Positions 10,907 to 21,577 of a stretch of DNA of 64,000 nt are shown here, in pieces. The notes under the pieces are model-generated. The model searched no databases and was not told where the DNA came from. It worked only from the letters and a program-made list of their open reading frames with translations. The translations under genes were made by a program, and so were the position numbers. Source of the stretch: Cubamyces lactineus (Eukaryota > Basidiomycota > Agaricomycetes > Polyporales > Polyporaceae); the NCBI GenBank assembly GCA_022376465.1, contig JACDTU010000002.1, positions 992,001 through 1,056,000 on the forward strand, read 5' to 3'. How positions within the stretch are numbered: position 1 is the first letter of the stretch; every line of letters begins with the position of its first letter.

Positions 10907-12051
10907 ATGGCAGATTTTGAGTGGAAAGAAGGTTAGTCCTGTGCAGATAGACTGATTGCTGTATTGACGCCTCAACTTGAGTCTACAGAATACAGCGATA
11001 TTCTTGAGAGGATCGCGTCGACGGATGTTGTCGAGTACGCGTTCTCTTTCAGCCTTCAGTGCCGCGAAACGGGACGTATGAATGACATACACGTACAGAA
11101 CCGACTGGCCGTTGTTACGGAATATCATCAAGTATCAGCTTGACAAGGTACTATCGAACTATCGTCGTTGAGACAATTCAGCTAATCATTACACAGAACA
11201 TATCGTCCTACTTGACGGAAGGACCTCGGTGGGAAGAACGACCACCGCTCATGATCGTTGCTCCGCAGCAACTCCCGAATGGAGGTCTGAAACTCCCTCC
11301 ATTCCCTCCTCGAGAACAGAATCCCAATAATCCCAACCCGCCGCCCCCGAAGATTGACTTCGATGAAAAAGAGGCGGGGGAAATGCGGGACTCTATTCAC
11401 GCACAGCTTGACGAATTTGATGGGTAAGTTTCTAACCTAACGCCGCCCAAGATATTTTCTCATCCAACATCCAACAGCACGCCGTTCACAATCCAGCGTG
11501 TATGCGAGTTATGTGTCAAGCCGCGACAGCACTACAAATATATTGGCAAGTACTTGCGGGCTGTTGAAAAGTGCCTACTAGTCACGTCTTCGTGGGACGC
11601 CTTCCCGCCGCTGAGCGAGGTCGAGAATACGTACTCCGCAAGCGGCCACCCATCCATCAGCACTTCCGCCGTATCCGCCCCTAATACCCCCATGTTCTCG
11701 CCCATTCCCTTCCTACACGAAGATGCCCGGCGCTCGAAGTCGCGAAGTCCACCGCCAAGCCCGCTCATTTTACCAGAAACAGTAGCAGGAGGAATCACCG
11801 CAGTGGAGGAAGGCGCAGAGCCAAAGGTGCTTGGTTTGGTTGACGAGCTGGACGACCCCAGTCCTGGCCACTTGAGCGACCACATAGAACCAATATCGTC
11901 GACCACTGCAGTCGGTTCGCGGTCAATCCATCCTAGTCTGGAAGAGCGGTTCGTGAAATCCGCATCGGGAGAAGGAGAAGGGAGCAGTGGCAGTGAGGAT
12001 GTACCCATGGCACAGGAAGCAGACGAGGGCAAGGAGAACAAGGCGGTGTAA
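10907..12051 (+). CDS. Protein phosphatase 4 regulatory subunit 2 (PPP4R2-like)
   Basis: Likely regulatory subunit of the PP4 phosphatase, which in other eukaryotes acts in the DNA-damage response and centrosome functions. Exons: 10907-10931, 10989-11034, 11099-11147, 11197-11423, 11478-12051; 306 residues. The N-terminal third carries the family sequence: ILERIASTDVVETDWPLLR, NIIKYQLDKNISSYLTEG, then PFTIQRVCELCVKPRQHYKY followed by GKYLRAVEKCLLV. The C-terminal half, from about residue 165, is acidic, Ser/Pro-rich and low in complexity, as in other family members. The third exon was set by phase: joining GA| to A|ACC restores DWPLLRN. It is convergent with the basic protein gene downstream, with only 77 bp between the stop codons. 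Confidence 0.88.
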
Positions 12052-12128
12052 ACCGAGATATATGGATGCAGCCCGGTTTGTCGGGGAATTCTCTTGAGCT
12101 AGAAGAGGTTCGGCAAACGACCAAGGAA

Positions 12129-12847
12129 CTAAGTCAAGTCCTGCTTGATCTTCTCGAGCATCGCCTTCATGCGCAAGCCCATATCCGGCTGTCCTCTTCC
12201 TCGCCCCCTGGATGCCGCCCCTCGACCACGGCCTCCCCGTCCTGGATCTTGACCTCTCGATGAAGCGGGTCCCTTGAAGCGGTGAAGCGGGCGCGACTTG
12301 TGGTTGTGCAGCGATGCTTTCGAGTAAGCCTTTTTCTGGAGTTCTCGTAGAGAGTTCTTCTCTTGCGCCTTGTCCGTGGGTCTGCTAGTGGGTTGTTTCG
12401 AGCCGGACTGTTCATGACGATCCCTAAAGTGCTTTGCCGTGGAAGGCCCTTCGTCGGATGATTCATCTTCTGAGTCTTCGCCTTCACTGCTGCCATCGCT
12501 CTCGCCGCTCGCAGGGCCTACGCTAGAAGCGCGGGATATGCGTTCCTTGCTCTCGTTTTCTTCACTCGACTCATCAACCTTGTCCTCCGCCGCATCCACT
12601 AGACGCTCCAACTGCGACCGAGGAGCGACGAGCCCTTCTTTACGTTTTTGCGCTTTCCATTTGCTCTTGATCTTCTGCACCTCGACCCACGACCGCTTGA
12701 GCTTCTTCGCTGTGATTGAAGTGCATTATTGGTAGACGTTCAAGTGAATAATGAAGAACACATACCGCGTTCAGCAGGAAGGTGCTGGAACGTGGGTGGC
12801 TTCTTTCTTTTTACGCCGCGCTCTTGCTGCTGCTGTTGTGGCGACAT
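12129..12847 (-). CDS. Lysine/arginine-rich protein with RGG-like tail, function unknown
   Basis: I do not recognise this family. Exons: 12766-12847 and 12129-12709; 220 residues. The N-terminus is polyglutamine-like (MSPQQQQQERG), then very basic: RKKPPTFQHLPAERAKKLKR, then a KIKSKWKAQKRKEG stretch. The middle is acidic and Ser-rich (DESSEENESKERISR, then a Ser/Glu/Asp run). The C-terminus is an RG-rich block (RGGRGRGAASRGRGRGQPDM) closed by a short amphipathic end, MGLRMKAMLEKIKQDLT. Alternating basic and acidic tracts with an RGG tail are typical of nucleolar or pre-rRNA factors, so a nuclear RNA-related role is plausible but inferred. It is divergent from eIF1, with a 303-bp shared promoter, which also fits co-regulation with translation genes. 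Confidence 0.72.
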
Positions 12848-13150
12848 CGCGCGAAGTGGCGGAGCGATAGAGCGAGGAGAGCCGAGTGTTTGTCAGACAA
12901 AACAAGGCAGGTCGGTAGCGAGAGCGAAAATGACAAGGGCGGTGTGACTGAGCTGGGACTGAGAGCCTGGGCGAAGAGAGGCGGGGACTGAGAAGAGCCT
13001 GTGAGGATTACATAACGGAGTGGAATGATATATATCGGCCCCGACGCGCGACTCAACCAAAAGCACCTCCGCCCCCGCCTCCACCTTCACGCCCAACCCC
13101 CACTCAGTCCTCTCTTCCATCCTCTTTTCTGTACTTTTCCCACTCGTCGC

Positions 13151-13705
13151 ATGAGCGTGCAGAACCTCAACACTTTTGGTCCGTCTCCTTGTCTTGCTAC
13201 GCGTCGAGCGCCGCTCTTATCGATCGCCCCGCTAACCACACATATCCTTATCCTTTCTCCAGACCCCTTCGCAGACGAGGGTGACCCGCTTGGCAGCACC
13301 CAAGACGTTGGTTCTCAGCAGAATTACATTCACATCCGTATCCAGCAACGGAACGGAAGGAAGACCCTGACGACTCTGCAGGGCCTGCCCAAAGGTTTGT
13401 CGCCGCAGTTTTGTGATGCAATCGACCTTTTTCCTGACGCCTTGATGCAGAGTATGACCTCAAGAAGCTCTTGAAGGCATTCAAGAAGGCAAGTTATCGA
13501 GACACCCTACGCAGTTTTCCTCTTGCTCGAACCATTGGGACTAACCTCTGCCAATTTTCAGGAATTCGCCTGCAACGGTACCCTCGTTGATGATGAGGAG
13601 GCCGGTCAAGTCATCCAACTCCAGGGTGATCAACGGTTGAAGATTTCGCAATTCCTTGTGCAAGAGGGCATCCCCAAGGGTACCATCAAGGTCCACGGTT
13701 TCTGA
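13151..13705 (+). CDS. sui1: Translation initiation factor eIF1 (SUI1)
   Basis: eIF1 binds the 40S subunit and controls the accuracy of start-codon selection. Exons: 13151-13178, 13263-13394, 13451-13488, 13562-13705; 113 residues. The whole SUI1 fold is visible: NYIHIRIQQRNGRKTLTTLQ, GLPKEYDLKKLLKAFKKEF, ACNGTLVDDEEAGQVIQLQG, and QFLVQEGIPKGTIKVHGF at the C-terminus. The length is normal for fungi. The third intron starts with GCAAGT rather than GT. It is needed to keep KAFKKEFACNGT in frame, so it is a GC-AG intron. The gene reads away from the basic protein gene. Confidence 0.97.
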
Positions 13706-14161
13706 GTGTTGTTGCGTCGAGGCAGGAAGCTAGAGCACTGGTTTAGCCACGGACCTCTTCCACACTCCTCCTTCATCGCCGCATGTCGTTCCATCGTCCC
13801 CAGTCTCTTCTGTCCTATAGCTACATGTTTGTACTACGTATTGTGACGATACATCGGACTCCTCATGCGTTCCTTTCTGGTGGTATGCGCGACTAAACCG
13901 CTAATAGCGCAGTGAAGAGCGTCTGCTACGAGTTCATTATCGCCGATGACACAGACCCCTGGAGATATCCAGATAGACCCATTTAATCCCGTTAAAAGAA
14001 CCAAGGCTCTCACTGTCAAGCAGGAACTTCCCAAATGAACCGACTGAATGCTGATTGTCCAAGGATAGGAGATCATAGTTACACGTACATAGGAAGAAAC
14101 GCAACTCATCTGAGGAATGTGTGATAGAACAAGTGAGATCCATAAGCAGTGAAGCAGACCG
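13706..14161. other. Convergent 3' flanks
   Basis: 456 bp between the eIF1 stop and the stop of the tri-snRNP 27K gene. It should hold both 3' UTRs and polyadenylation sites. No other feature seen. Confidence 0.5.
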
Positions 14162-15154
14162 CTACTTGATCTTGTCCAGGGGCCTGTTTCCAATCCATCA
14201 GAGAACTCCTCGGGGAATCCTATTCGTATCAGAGTTACTGACCTGTTGAATCCTCCACGCCTGCAAAACAAGGACAGATGATCCGGAGTCAATACGAGAT
14301 CGTCGGAGCTGGATGGAGACATACCGATTCATGTACTGACGCCATGTCCGCATTTTCTTGATGTTAGCGGCACCTTCCTGATTTCCTTCGACATGCTTGC
14401 CCTATGCGGGGCTCGTCGGCGTCCTCGTGCAAGAAGATGATCGTGTACCCACCTTCGTGCTGCCAAACCCTGTTAGGCCCATCATAGCCATCATAGCAGC
14501 ATCGTCCTCGTTGGTGGCGTCCATGGCTTCGCCTTCCTCCGCACCGTCTGTTGGTGGCTCCGACTCTTGTTTGGGGCGAGAACTAGAAGGTTCGACCTCC
14601 GGAGTACCTGTGAGAGCGTATGAGTTGCGGTGCCGCGGTGCTCACGGTAGGACAGAGGACGCACCTGTTACAGATTGCTGCCTCTCGCGGTCGCCAGGCG
14701 CAGGAGGCTTCGAATCAGAGGGATGTTCTACAGGCCTACCGTCCCTATCTCTCTCGCGCTTCTCACGCTCCCTGTCCACTTCTTGCTTTGGTGGCAGGGG
14801 AGGTTCGCGCCTTGGGTCCCGATCGTTCTCTCTGCGGTCGCGGTCGTCTCGCCTCCGGTCGTCCCGTCTGTCATCTCGTCTGTCGCGGTCGCGGTCACGG
14901 CGGTCGTCATCTCTGTCTCGAGCATGATAGTCTCTCCTGTCTGCAAGCAGTATACATTCAGAAATGTTGAAGTCGCAGGATGAGCGATGCAAGTGCATAC
15001 CTGGGGGCCCGCGCCGGTCTCTTTCGCCTCTTCGAGGGGGACTGCGTGAGCGACTCCTACGGGGCGCTGCACCGCGAGGACCATATCGCTCCCTGTCCCT
15101 ATCCTCACGGTCCCAACTCCTATCATGCCGTCTGTAGTCGTGACGCGAAGACAT
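14162..15154 (-). CDS. U4/U6.U5 tri-snRNP 27 kDa protein homologue (SNRNP27/SNUT3)
   Basis: Predicted spliceosomal protein of the tri-snRNP, 233 residues. Exons: 15001-15154, 14665-14940, 14453-14607, 14325-14401, 14243-14260, 14162-14183. The first 125 residues are an RS/RD-type domain dominated by Arg, Asp and Ser dipeptides. The diagnostic C-terminal block is complete: MMAMMGLTGFGSTKGKHVEG, then NQEGAANIKKMRTWRQYMNR, then RGGFNRPLDKIK. This conserved end is split over four exons, the last two only 18 and 22 nt long, so automatic models could easily miss the true C-terminus. The start ATG gives MSSRHDYRRHDRSWDRED. It is likely nuclear and constitutively expressed. Confidence 0.93.
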
Positions 15155-16363
15155 AGGAAAGATGATTGGTAGTGACCGTAGTCGTGGTACTTGTGCAAGG
15201 GATGTAACTTGAAGTTGCCGCACCGCGCGCGACTGACGAGCCGGCTGCACGGTCCCACGTGACCCAAACGCGTCATAAACGCGAGGGTAGTGCTGGAAAG
15301 ATACTATTAGTTACGGAAAATGTGGGATAATTAATGATACAATGGAATACGATTACCGTGGCCCTCCGTATCGTACTCAAAGTGTATTGTATCTGTATTC
15401 ATATTCATATCTAATCCTATCTACTGGTATGTATTGATCCATTGGTGGATCGAGACTGACTCCAAGTACTCGACGTTGTCGCCAAAGCCCCGCCGTAGCC
15501 ACTCCTTTGTAATTATTGTCTTGATGCAGATATAGCACTGAGGGACAAATGAGCATCCCGCAGTGTGTGCCGGCACGATGAGAACAGTCGTTTGACAGCA
15601 ATGCTCACACCTGGGATTGCGAGAACATCACGAGCGATCCGAGATAGCACCGGGCTGAATGAGCCTAGTAAGGAAGTGTCAGAATCAAGTAGACTGGCAT
15701 CTTGAGGCCGGGACGTTTGAATTCCACCAAGGGAGGGCGTTGTTCTCATCACCACAAGGATGGATGTTACAGCGAGTGGGCCGTCGACGGTCCCTTCGGG
15801 TACGGTGGGTGGGATTGCATTAATCAGATGCTGAAGAACTCGAAGGCCGGCATGGACACGAGCCTTCTGCTCATTGATGAGCAATGTCCCGGCATTTGCT
15901 AAGTCGTCGGTCATGAGAGCAGTGATGTTGAAAGATCCCGGAGCCGAGCTTGAGCATTCACCAGTCGCGCTCTGAGTCCCAAGGCAGGCTTGAGGTCAAG
16001 TGATTAGATTTGATTAGATACAGGTCCTTTACTGTATTGTAATCAGACTCTAACACTTAGTATTTGAATATAACAGCAGGCTTTATGAGTACGAACCCCG
16101 ACTCTATTTACAGCGTAATCGGAGTATAATCTCGTATTACGATACAATATATTCATATTCTTGTCCAGCACTACGCGAGGGCCGTCTTTGCCACAATGCG
16201 CGACTGCACGTACTCCTAGTCCAGCATGAGTTGGATGGATGGACCTCTAGAGCTGATCAAGCTCAGAAAGGTAGGCCATGTAAGGAGTGTATGATACTGT
16301 TGTCGATGTTGTATAATAATACACCTATATAGCGAACTTCTACGCACATCACACGATTACACT
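15155..16363. other. AT-richer interval with hAT transposon remains
   Basis: Lower GC than the surroundings. It contains the hAT transposase fossil and AT-rich stretches with repeated gattagat, tattcatattc and gatacaat words on both sides (about 15330-15420 and 16000-16165). No intact gene. Terminal inverted repeats could not be defined by eye. Confidence 0.55.
15430..15914 (-). pseudogene. hAT-family transposase fragment (C-terminal dimerisation domain), broken
   Basis: The minus strand still encodes the hAT dimerisation signature: PVLSRIARDVLAIPGVSIAV, then KRLFSSCRHTLRDAHLSLSA. After SAISASRQ the frame shifts by one base and continues as TKEWLRRGFGDNVEYLESVS, the usual hAT end. The upstream catalytic regions are missing. 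It is therefore a dead, truncated element rather than a gene. The conserved residues make the family call firm; the boundaries are approximate. Confidence 0.8.
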
Positions 16364-18090
16364 TCATACCAACACCAAGGAATCCAACACCGAAAATCCA
16401 GCAGCGATGCCGCCCTCGTTACTCTCCTTTCCCTTCGTCCTCAGTAGCCAACCCACTTCCCTCTCTTCAATTACGCTGTCTGGGCCGAACAGCGCCCAAC
16501 CGAAGATACCAAGTTCGCTCACCACCTCGGTTTTCACAGCTCCGTCAGTGCCACCGCCGGCGCGTACCAAGTAGTTCCCGAGGCCCTCAGGCGTCCGTAT
16601 GAGTTCCATAGCAATCCATGCTTCTCGCTCTTGAGGAGGCAACGTGTCCAGGAAGGGCGGTATGTCGTCCTTGTATACATTATTTCCACCGCCCTCGCGC
16701 TGGGGCTTGAGGACCAGATTTTGAGCTTGCGCTCGTGCCTTACGCACACCTTCATTGCCATTCTCATCCAAGCCCCACATCCTCATCCAGCTCGCGCGAA
16801 GCTCGTAATCTCCGGACGTGATCTTCCTAGCAAAGTGATTGATAGCGCTGGGCTGTGTGAGTACTTGCTGGACCTTCTTCCCTCCTGCCAATTGGAGCTG
16901 GATGGAAGGGCATTTGATAGCGACGGAGCTCTCAAGTAGGTATCGCGTTTCATAATGCGTGGGCGTGGGGTAGTCCTTCGGCGTATAGCCTGCACGGAAA
17001 TAGACTGTAGAGATCTCCACAGATTCCGCCCCGCGAGGTAGTAGTCCAGGTAGTCGGAGTCGCAGAATTCGTGAGTTCGGTACGACCTCTGCTGACACCG
17101 CCAGCTGCTCGAACGTCTGGCGTACTACGCGTATCGAATGCCTATGTACCTGTCAGCATACGCGTACAAGCGCTCTGAAAGAGCACATACTTCTCTAGTA
17201 GCTCATACTCGAGCCAGCGTTGATCAAATACATTTCTCTCTCCGTCCTGGACTACGAAGAGTATCCACGCGCTAGACGATCGTGAGCACAACTGTCGACT
17301 TCGCCTCGAACCCTGGAGATACATACGATGGCGAATCGTAGGCATTGTGTGCCGCTGCGAGTCCCTCCGCAAGGCCCGCGATCGTGTCATTGGGAGGCAG
17401 GTTTTCCAGCTTTAGTAGGGGAGAAGCGTTGAAGTACTCGGTGGTAGCCAACAAGTGTCTGTGCCCCCGATGGCGAGTGAGCGCGTAGTATGACCCTTAG
17501 TGTAGGAACACATACCTATGAAGCTTCGAAACATTCTGCGATAGTGCACCAAAGGAAGAAGAGATCGTGTTAAACTCGACCTGCTTGAGCTCCAAGGACG
17601 CGCTCCCGTGCGAGGGTGTGTGCAGCAAGTAGTCCGATCTGAACAGACCTAGATGGCGAGTCTACACCGACGCGTTAACAACAACGATGTCGCAACGCAC
17701 ATGAAGCATACACACCTGCTTGATGCCCTGATCCCGCAGCCTCTTCCACAACCGCCACAGCTGCCCGGTAAACTCGTCCACTCGCCCGACGCCCTGCTCA
17801 GCGCCCATGACCCGATCGAGAAACTCCTCATCCATCGTGACGTGAGCGTAGAGGACATTGTATGTTCGCTGCAGCCTCTTCGCAAGCTCGAACTTATCTC
17901 TAGGGAACGGCGAGGGGAAAAGAGCGAGCGGGGCGTGGATAGCGGAGGTCGGCACCGGTGGCTGGACGTCTGCGGGCGGGAGATAGACCAGGCCGTGCGA
18001 GAGCGCGTAGGTGGTCGCGAGCAGTGTGAGGGCCGAACGCTGCTCGTCGGTGATTTCAGGCGGCCACTGCGGGAGGGATGAGCTAGCCAT
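16364..18090 (-). CDS. gsh2: Glutathione synthetase
   Basis: Joins gamma-glutamylcysteine and glycine, using ATP, in the last step of glutathione synthesis; cytosolic. Exons: 17716-18090, 17516-17661, 17327-17458, 17191-17271, 16364-17141; 503 residues, the usual size. Signatures: LATTYALSHGLVYLPP and PTSAIHAPLALFPSPFPR near the N-terminus, QRTYNVLYAHVTMDEEFL, KQVEFNTISSSFGALS, then LTQPSAINHFARK and the glycine-rich ATP loop KPQREGGGNNVYKDDI near residue 395. The C-terminus has EVVSELGIFGWALFG and RTKGKESNEGGIAAGFSVLD, the family's alanine/glycine-rich end. The start is the ATG giving MASSSLPQWPPEITDEQRSA. Every join keeps phase. No oddities seen. Confidence 0.96.
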
Positions 18091-18634
18091 GAGGGTGGTG
18101 GGGGAACGATGGGATGCGATCGTCCCTTAAGAAATTGTCATACATGGCTGCATTCGCCGGTAAACTCGGCTTACACAGCATGGCGTTGGTACATGGGCTA
18201 TCGCGGACTGGATGACTATTGCACACGATGGCGTAAGCTTCGAAGCCCAGGTACCACTCAAGACAGCAAGTCAGATCGTCAGCCAGTATCTGAGAGGACG
18301 TTCGATCCTTTGACACGCGGTGCATGGGAAGTGGTAGAAACAGGTGATCACCATGTTACATTAAAAACAACCAATATCGATGGTACTGAGTATAGATGCG
18401 CGCATCGACAACTGGAATGTGGGGAAGACTACTAGTACAGCAAAGAACGACTTAGTAGTACAAACAACAAGTCGTGGAGGGGTGGAAACATTAGAGCGAG
18501 TTGGTGATTAAAGAATGAGGGCAAAAAGACATGAACCGTTAGAAGCATGAAAGAACGTGGAAGCGATCGTGAAAGTGGTCATCTAGTCTTCATGGCTAGG
18601 TCGTATGCGTGGAGGATGGTGCTGGTACTTGAGA
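18091..18634. other. Intergenic region
   Basis: Contains the glutathione synthetase promoter and the 3' flank of the opsin-related gene, both genes being on the minus strand. The 108-codon plus-strand frame at 18109-18435 has no motif and is rejected. Confidence 0.5.
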
Positions 18635-19684
18635 TTAAACGTTGCCCGCAGCATCGGCGGTGGTGACGGGAGCGGTTCCAGCGGGCTGAACAGTGTTGCC
18701 GTATCCTGGTTGAGTGGTGTGACCGGCGTAGGCCCCCTTGTCAGTGTACTTGCCCGAGTGGAGGCCAAAGGTCGCGTAGTCAACACCGCGCAACTCCCAC
18801 AAGAAGAAGAACAGGAACACGGGTCCTGCGAGGATGTCGAGGATACCGTACCAGATCATCTCCGAGGTGACGGTGATGACGTTACCGCCCTCCGCACATG
18901 CCCAGGCAATCGGGTAGAGCAGGAGGAGGAAGGACAGGTATCCTGCGGCCATGAGGTATCCCGTCCGGAGCACGCCCCCAGCAGCGAAGGTCGTGTGGGG
19001 ACCGTGCCAGAGCAGGACATACCTGATGCAAGGACGAGAGTCTTAGCGACGTGTACAATATGCACATCAGCCAGGAGGCACGTACCAAATGTAGAACAGT
19101 GCCGCAACGCCGAACGTGTAGTAACCCCACTTGTACGTGCTGGGCACAAGGGCAGCGACGAGACCCGTGATGACGAGCACGATACCCATAAATAGCGTCG
19201 TGAAGATGTCGGAGAGCGACAGCCCCGTGGCGAGCAAGAGCTCGAGAAGCAAAAGCGGGAAGGAGATGAACCACTGGATGTAGCGCACAAACTGGAGACA
19301 ACGTGCAATGCGTCAGTCATGCTCAAACTTGGAACAGCTCCGGCGGACGTACCCAAATCTGCCGGGTACCGTCACCCCTGAACTCGACGCGAACGGGCGT
19401 TGCGCCGAGATCAGACGCCATGGAGAAGTAGGCAAGGGAGCCCGTCGTGAGGACCACGATGGCTATTTGGTGGAAGAGACGTGTGCCACGGGGCCTCTGA
19501 ATGTATGATCAGAGGCGTGTTCGCTGCAGGGACGTAGGCGCACACGTACCGAGAACGTCCATGCAACTACGGCGAGGAGGGAGACGCCGAAGACCGAAAA
19601 AGCAGCCCACAGCCAGTCAGAGCCATGGGTTGACAGGTGGTAGGTAGCGTTCGGAGGGTTGAGTTCGAGCGCCTTGTTGCCCAT
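18635..19684 (-). CDS. Opsin-related seven-helix protein without retinal lysine (HSP30/MRH1/YRO2-like)
   Basis: Membrane protein of the microbial rhodopsin fold, 290 residues. Exons: 19550-19684, 19353-19496, 19086-19291, 18635-19022. Seven hydrophobic helices can be followed. Helix C reads RYIQWFISFPLLLLELL (from Arg96), collinear with bacteriorhodopsin, but the counter-ion Asp85 position is Gln99 and the Asp96 position is Glu110. Helix G reads GILDILAGPVFLFFFLW; the Asp is kept (224) but the Schiff-base Lys position is Gly228. It therefore cannot bind retinal in the usual way and belongs with the opsin-related, stress-linked HSP30/MRH1 proteins. The C-tail is Gly/Thr-rich and polar. A TATA box lies about 145 bp upstream and an AGGGG stress-type element slightly nearer the start. 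Confidence 0.92.
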
Positions 19685-19805
19685 TGCGAAGGTTGTTGAT
19701 TAGGAAAGCGCAAGTAGTTGTTGGGCGTACTAAGAGCGCAAGCTCTGCTGGGTGACTAGGAGTGTAAGACTCAGATGCGCTGATGCACTGGGGAGTGGAG
19801 GGAAC

Positions 19806-19810
19806 AGGGG
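19806..19810 (-). promoter_or_regulatory. Possible stress-response element
   Basis: CCCCT on the minus strand, the core of the fungal STRE, just downstream of the TATA box of the opsin-related gene. A five-base match is weak on its own; the location and the stress-linked family make it worth noting. Confidence 0.25.
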
Positions 19811-19828
19811 GTGTGCATCTGAAGAGCC

Positions 19829-19834
19829 TTTATA
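19829..19834 (-). promoter_or_regulatory. TATA box of the opsin-related gene
   Basis: TATAAA on the minus strand in the context gcggctataaaggc, about 145 bp upstream of the start codon at 19684. Confidence 0.5.
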
Positions 19835-20735
19835 GCCGCTAGGTAGCAGAGTCCCGGAAGCCATACCACACCCTACCACACCAAACCGATCGGGTGTCGC
19901 GCGATATCGGAATTCGGCTTACTCACGGTGACATTGGTGAGAGCGTCGGACGAAGTCATGAGTCGGGATGTGCGCCCAAAGCGATTCCTGAACGTTCTCC
20001 TGCGTTGGTCAGCTCTAAACAAAGTGCGAAACGTTTCGCGGTTTGCGTCATAGCGCGCTTCTGTCGCCCGAGAACGCTCCCTCGGACAAGAGAACTCAAC
20101 TGGATCGCCCGACATGTGCCGCGTTAGACGCGACGGAATCGCACAGATGTACGACGGAAGGCCTCTTCCAGACAATTGCTAATTCCGTGATGACGTCCTA
20201 AGCCGCGACGCGAGAGGAACGTGTGACTGAGAGCATGAAATATAGACTCTGGATCCAGCCGAAAGGCGCGCTTGTGGAATTAGACGGAGGAAACGGTGGG
20301 CCCAGGCGAATGGTAGTCCAGACAGGAGGAGGCCCAGAGCAGGCTAGCGAAGCTTAGGAGGAAGCACAAGCCGAAACTCGCCTCACCAACGAGACCTGGA
20401 AGGAAGTGAATACAAGGACTGTGTCGGGAGGACACGGATCGGAGCTCGGCATGTGCTGTTCGTAGCACATGCTCGTTGAGCCGTAGCTGAGCGCGAGTTC
20501 TGTGGCTGAGAGGTAAGTCGACAGTCTCGGACGACATGCAAGAGGTAGTAAGGAGTCAGGAGAAGATAAGAAGAGGAAGCAGCCTCAGGCTGAGGCAGGA
20601 GCTGCAACCAGAAGGAGCAACGGTCCGCCACTCCGGCCAAAGCATGGCGAGCGCCTGGGCGGCGTAACTCCCACGGTCTTCTGTCGCGCGCTGGGCGCCG
20701 ACGCATGGGCGCTACTCCAGACCTTTGATTTCGCA
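19835..20735. other. Intergenic region between divergent genes
   Basis: Upstream region of the opsin-related gene and promoter of the RRM-like gene. No supported gene; the minus-strand frames at 20280-20757 overlap each other and lack motifs. Confidence 0.5.
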
Positions 20736-21577
20736 ATGGCTGCCACACGTACAGCACTCCAGAAAGTAGGCAAGGAGCTCTATGAGGGTTGGTTTAATCC
20801 TTCTCCTTCTCTGTGCCTTCGTCTGAACAACCTGCAGGGTCAACAGCATTGACCATCGGCCTTTCCGGCCTTCCTCGTACTGCGCTGCCGAGTGATATAC
20901 GGAGGTTGTGTGGCAAGTCAAAAATCGAGAATGTCGTGAATGGTGCGCTCTGGTTCGCCGTTCTCCACTTTACGCCATGGCTGACTCGGCGATAATGGTC
21001 CGCCGATATAGTGACTCTCGAGCACGAGCGGTTCAGACCAACAGGCCAGGGTTTCATCACCTTCGCTCGCCCAGAATACACCCATCCTGCCCTCAAGAAT
21101 CTCAAGCAAGCTGTCGTAGGCGGCAAGAGCGTTCGCGCACGAGCTATGAACACTTCACCAGAAATTCCTCGCTCACGAGGAGCGAAGGGCTTGTTGGAAG
21201 CAGGTCAACGCGGTGCCATCACTGGCAATGGACCCAGCGGAGGCATCACCGGCTCGGGCCGCAATGTTGTCATCTACGGTCTCCCTGGCAGAATGAACGC
21301 GGTAATGCTGGCGGATAGTCTGCGCAACTTCAAACTCGCAGGGACGGAGTTTGGCAGGGAGGTCATCGTGAAGCTCGAGCCCAAGTACGTTTCACTGTTT
21401 CACCTTCTTCGTTCAGCACTCATTCGTCACAGAGGTGCCGCCAGCACTTCCCGATTCCTTGTGCGCGCTTCGTCCGTTTCTGAAGCATACCGCCTTGTTC
21501 GCACGTTCCATATGCGACCATGGCGACCGGACCTGAATGGTGACAAGTTCACGGCCCATGCCTTCGTAGTCTGGTAG
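20736..21577 (+). CDS. RRM-like RNA-binding protein, role unknown
   Basis: Protein of 224 residues with two RRM-like segments. Exons: 20736-20787, 20838-20942, 21012-21384, 21433-21577. The first segment (about residues 18-80) has TALTIGLSGLPRTALPSDIR and RFRPTGQGFITFARPEY, the latter resembling an RNP1 strand. The second (about 105-224) has GRNVVIYGLPGRMNAVMLAD and, after the last intron, RFLVRASSVSEAYRLVRTFH and [12 protein letters not shown]. The last exon was chosen over another open frame because only this frame gives the RRM-like helix and final strand. The basic, Ser/Thr-containing N-terminus (MAATRTALQKVGKELYEG) may be a short mitochondrial presequence, which is inference. The first intron, with a GTTGGT donor, is the least certain join. 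The gene overlaps the convergent cap-binding gene at its 3' end. Confidence 0.75.

Noticed and set aside
15336..16165. Possible terminal inverted repeats of the hAT element
   Set aside because: Only short AT-rich words are shared between the two sides; no convincing inverted pair or 8-bp target duplication could be seen by eye.
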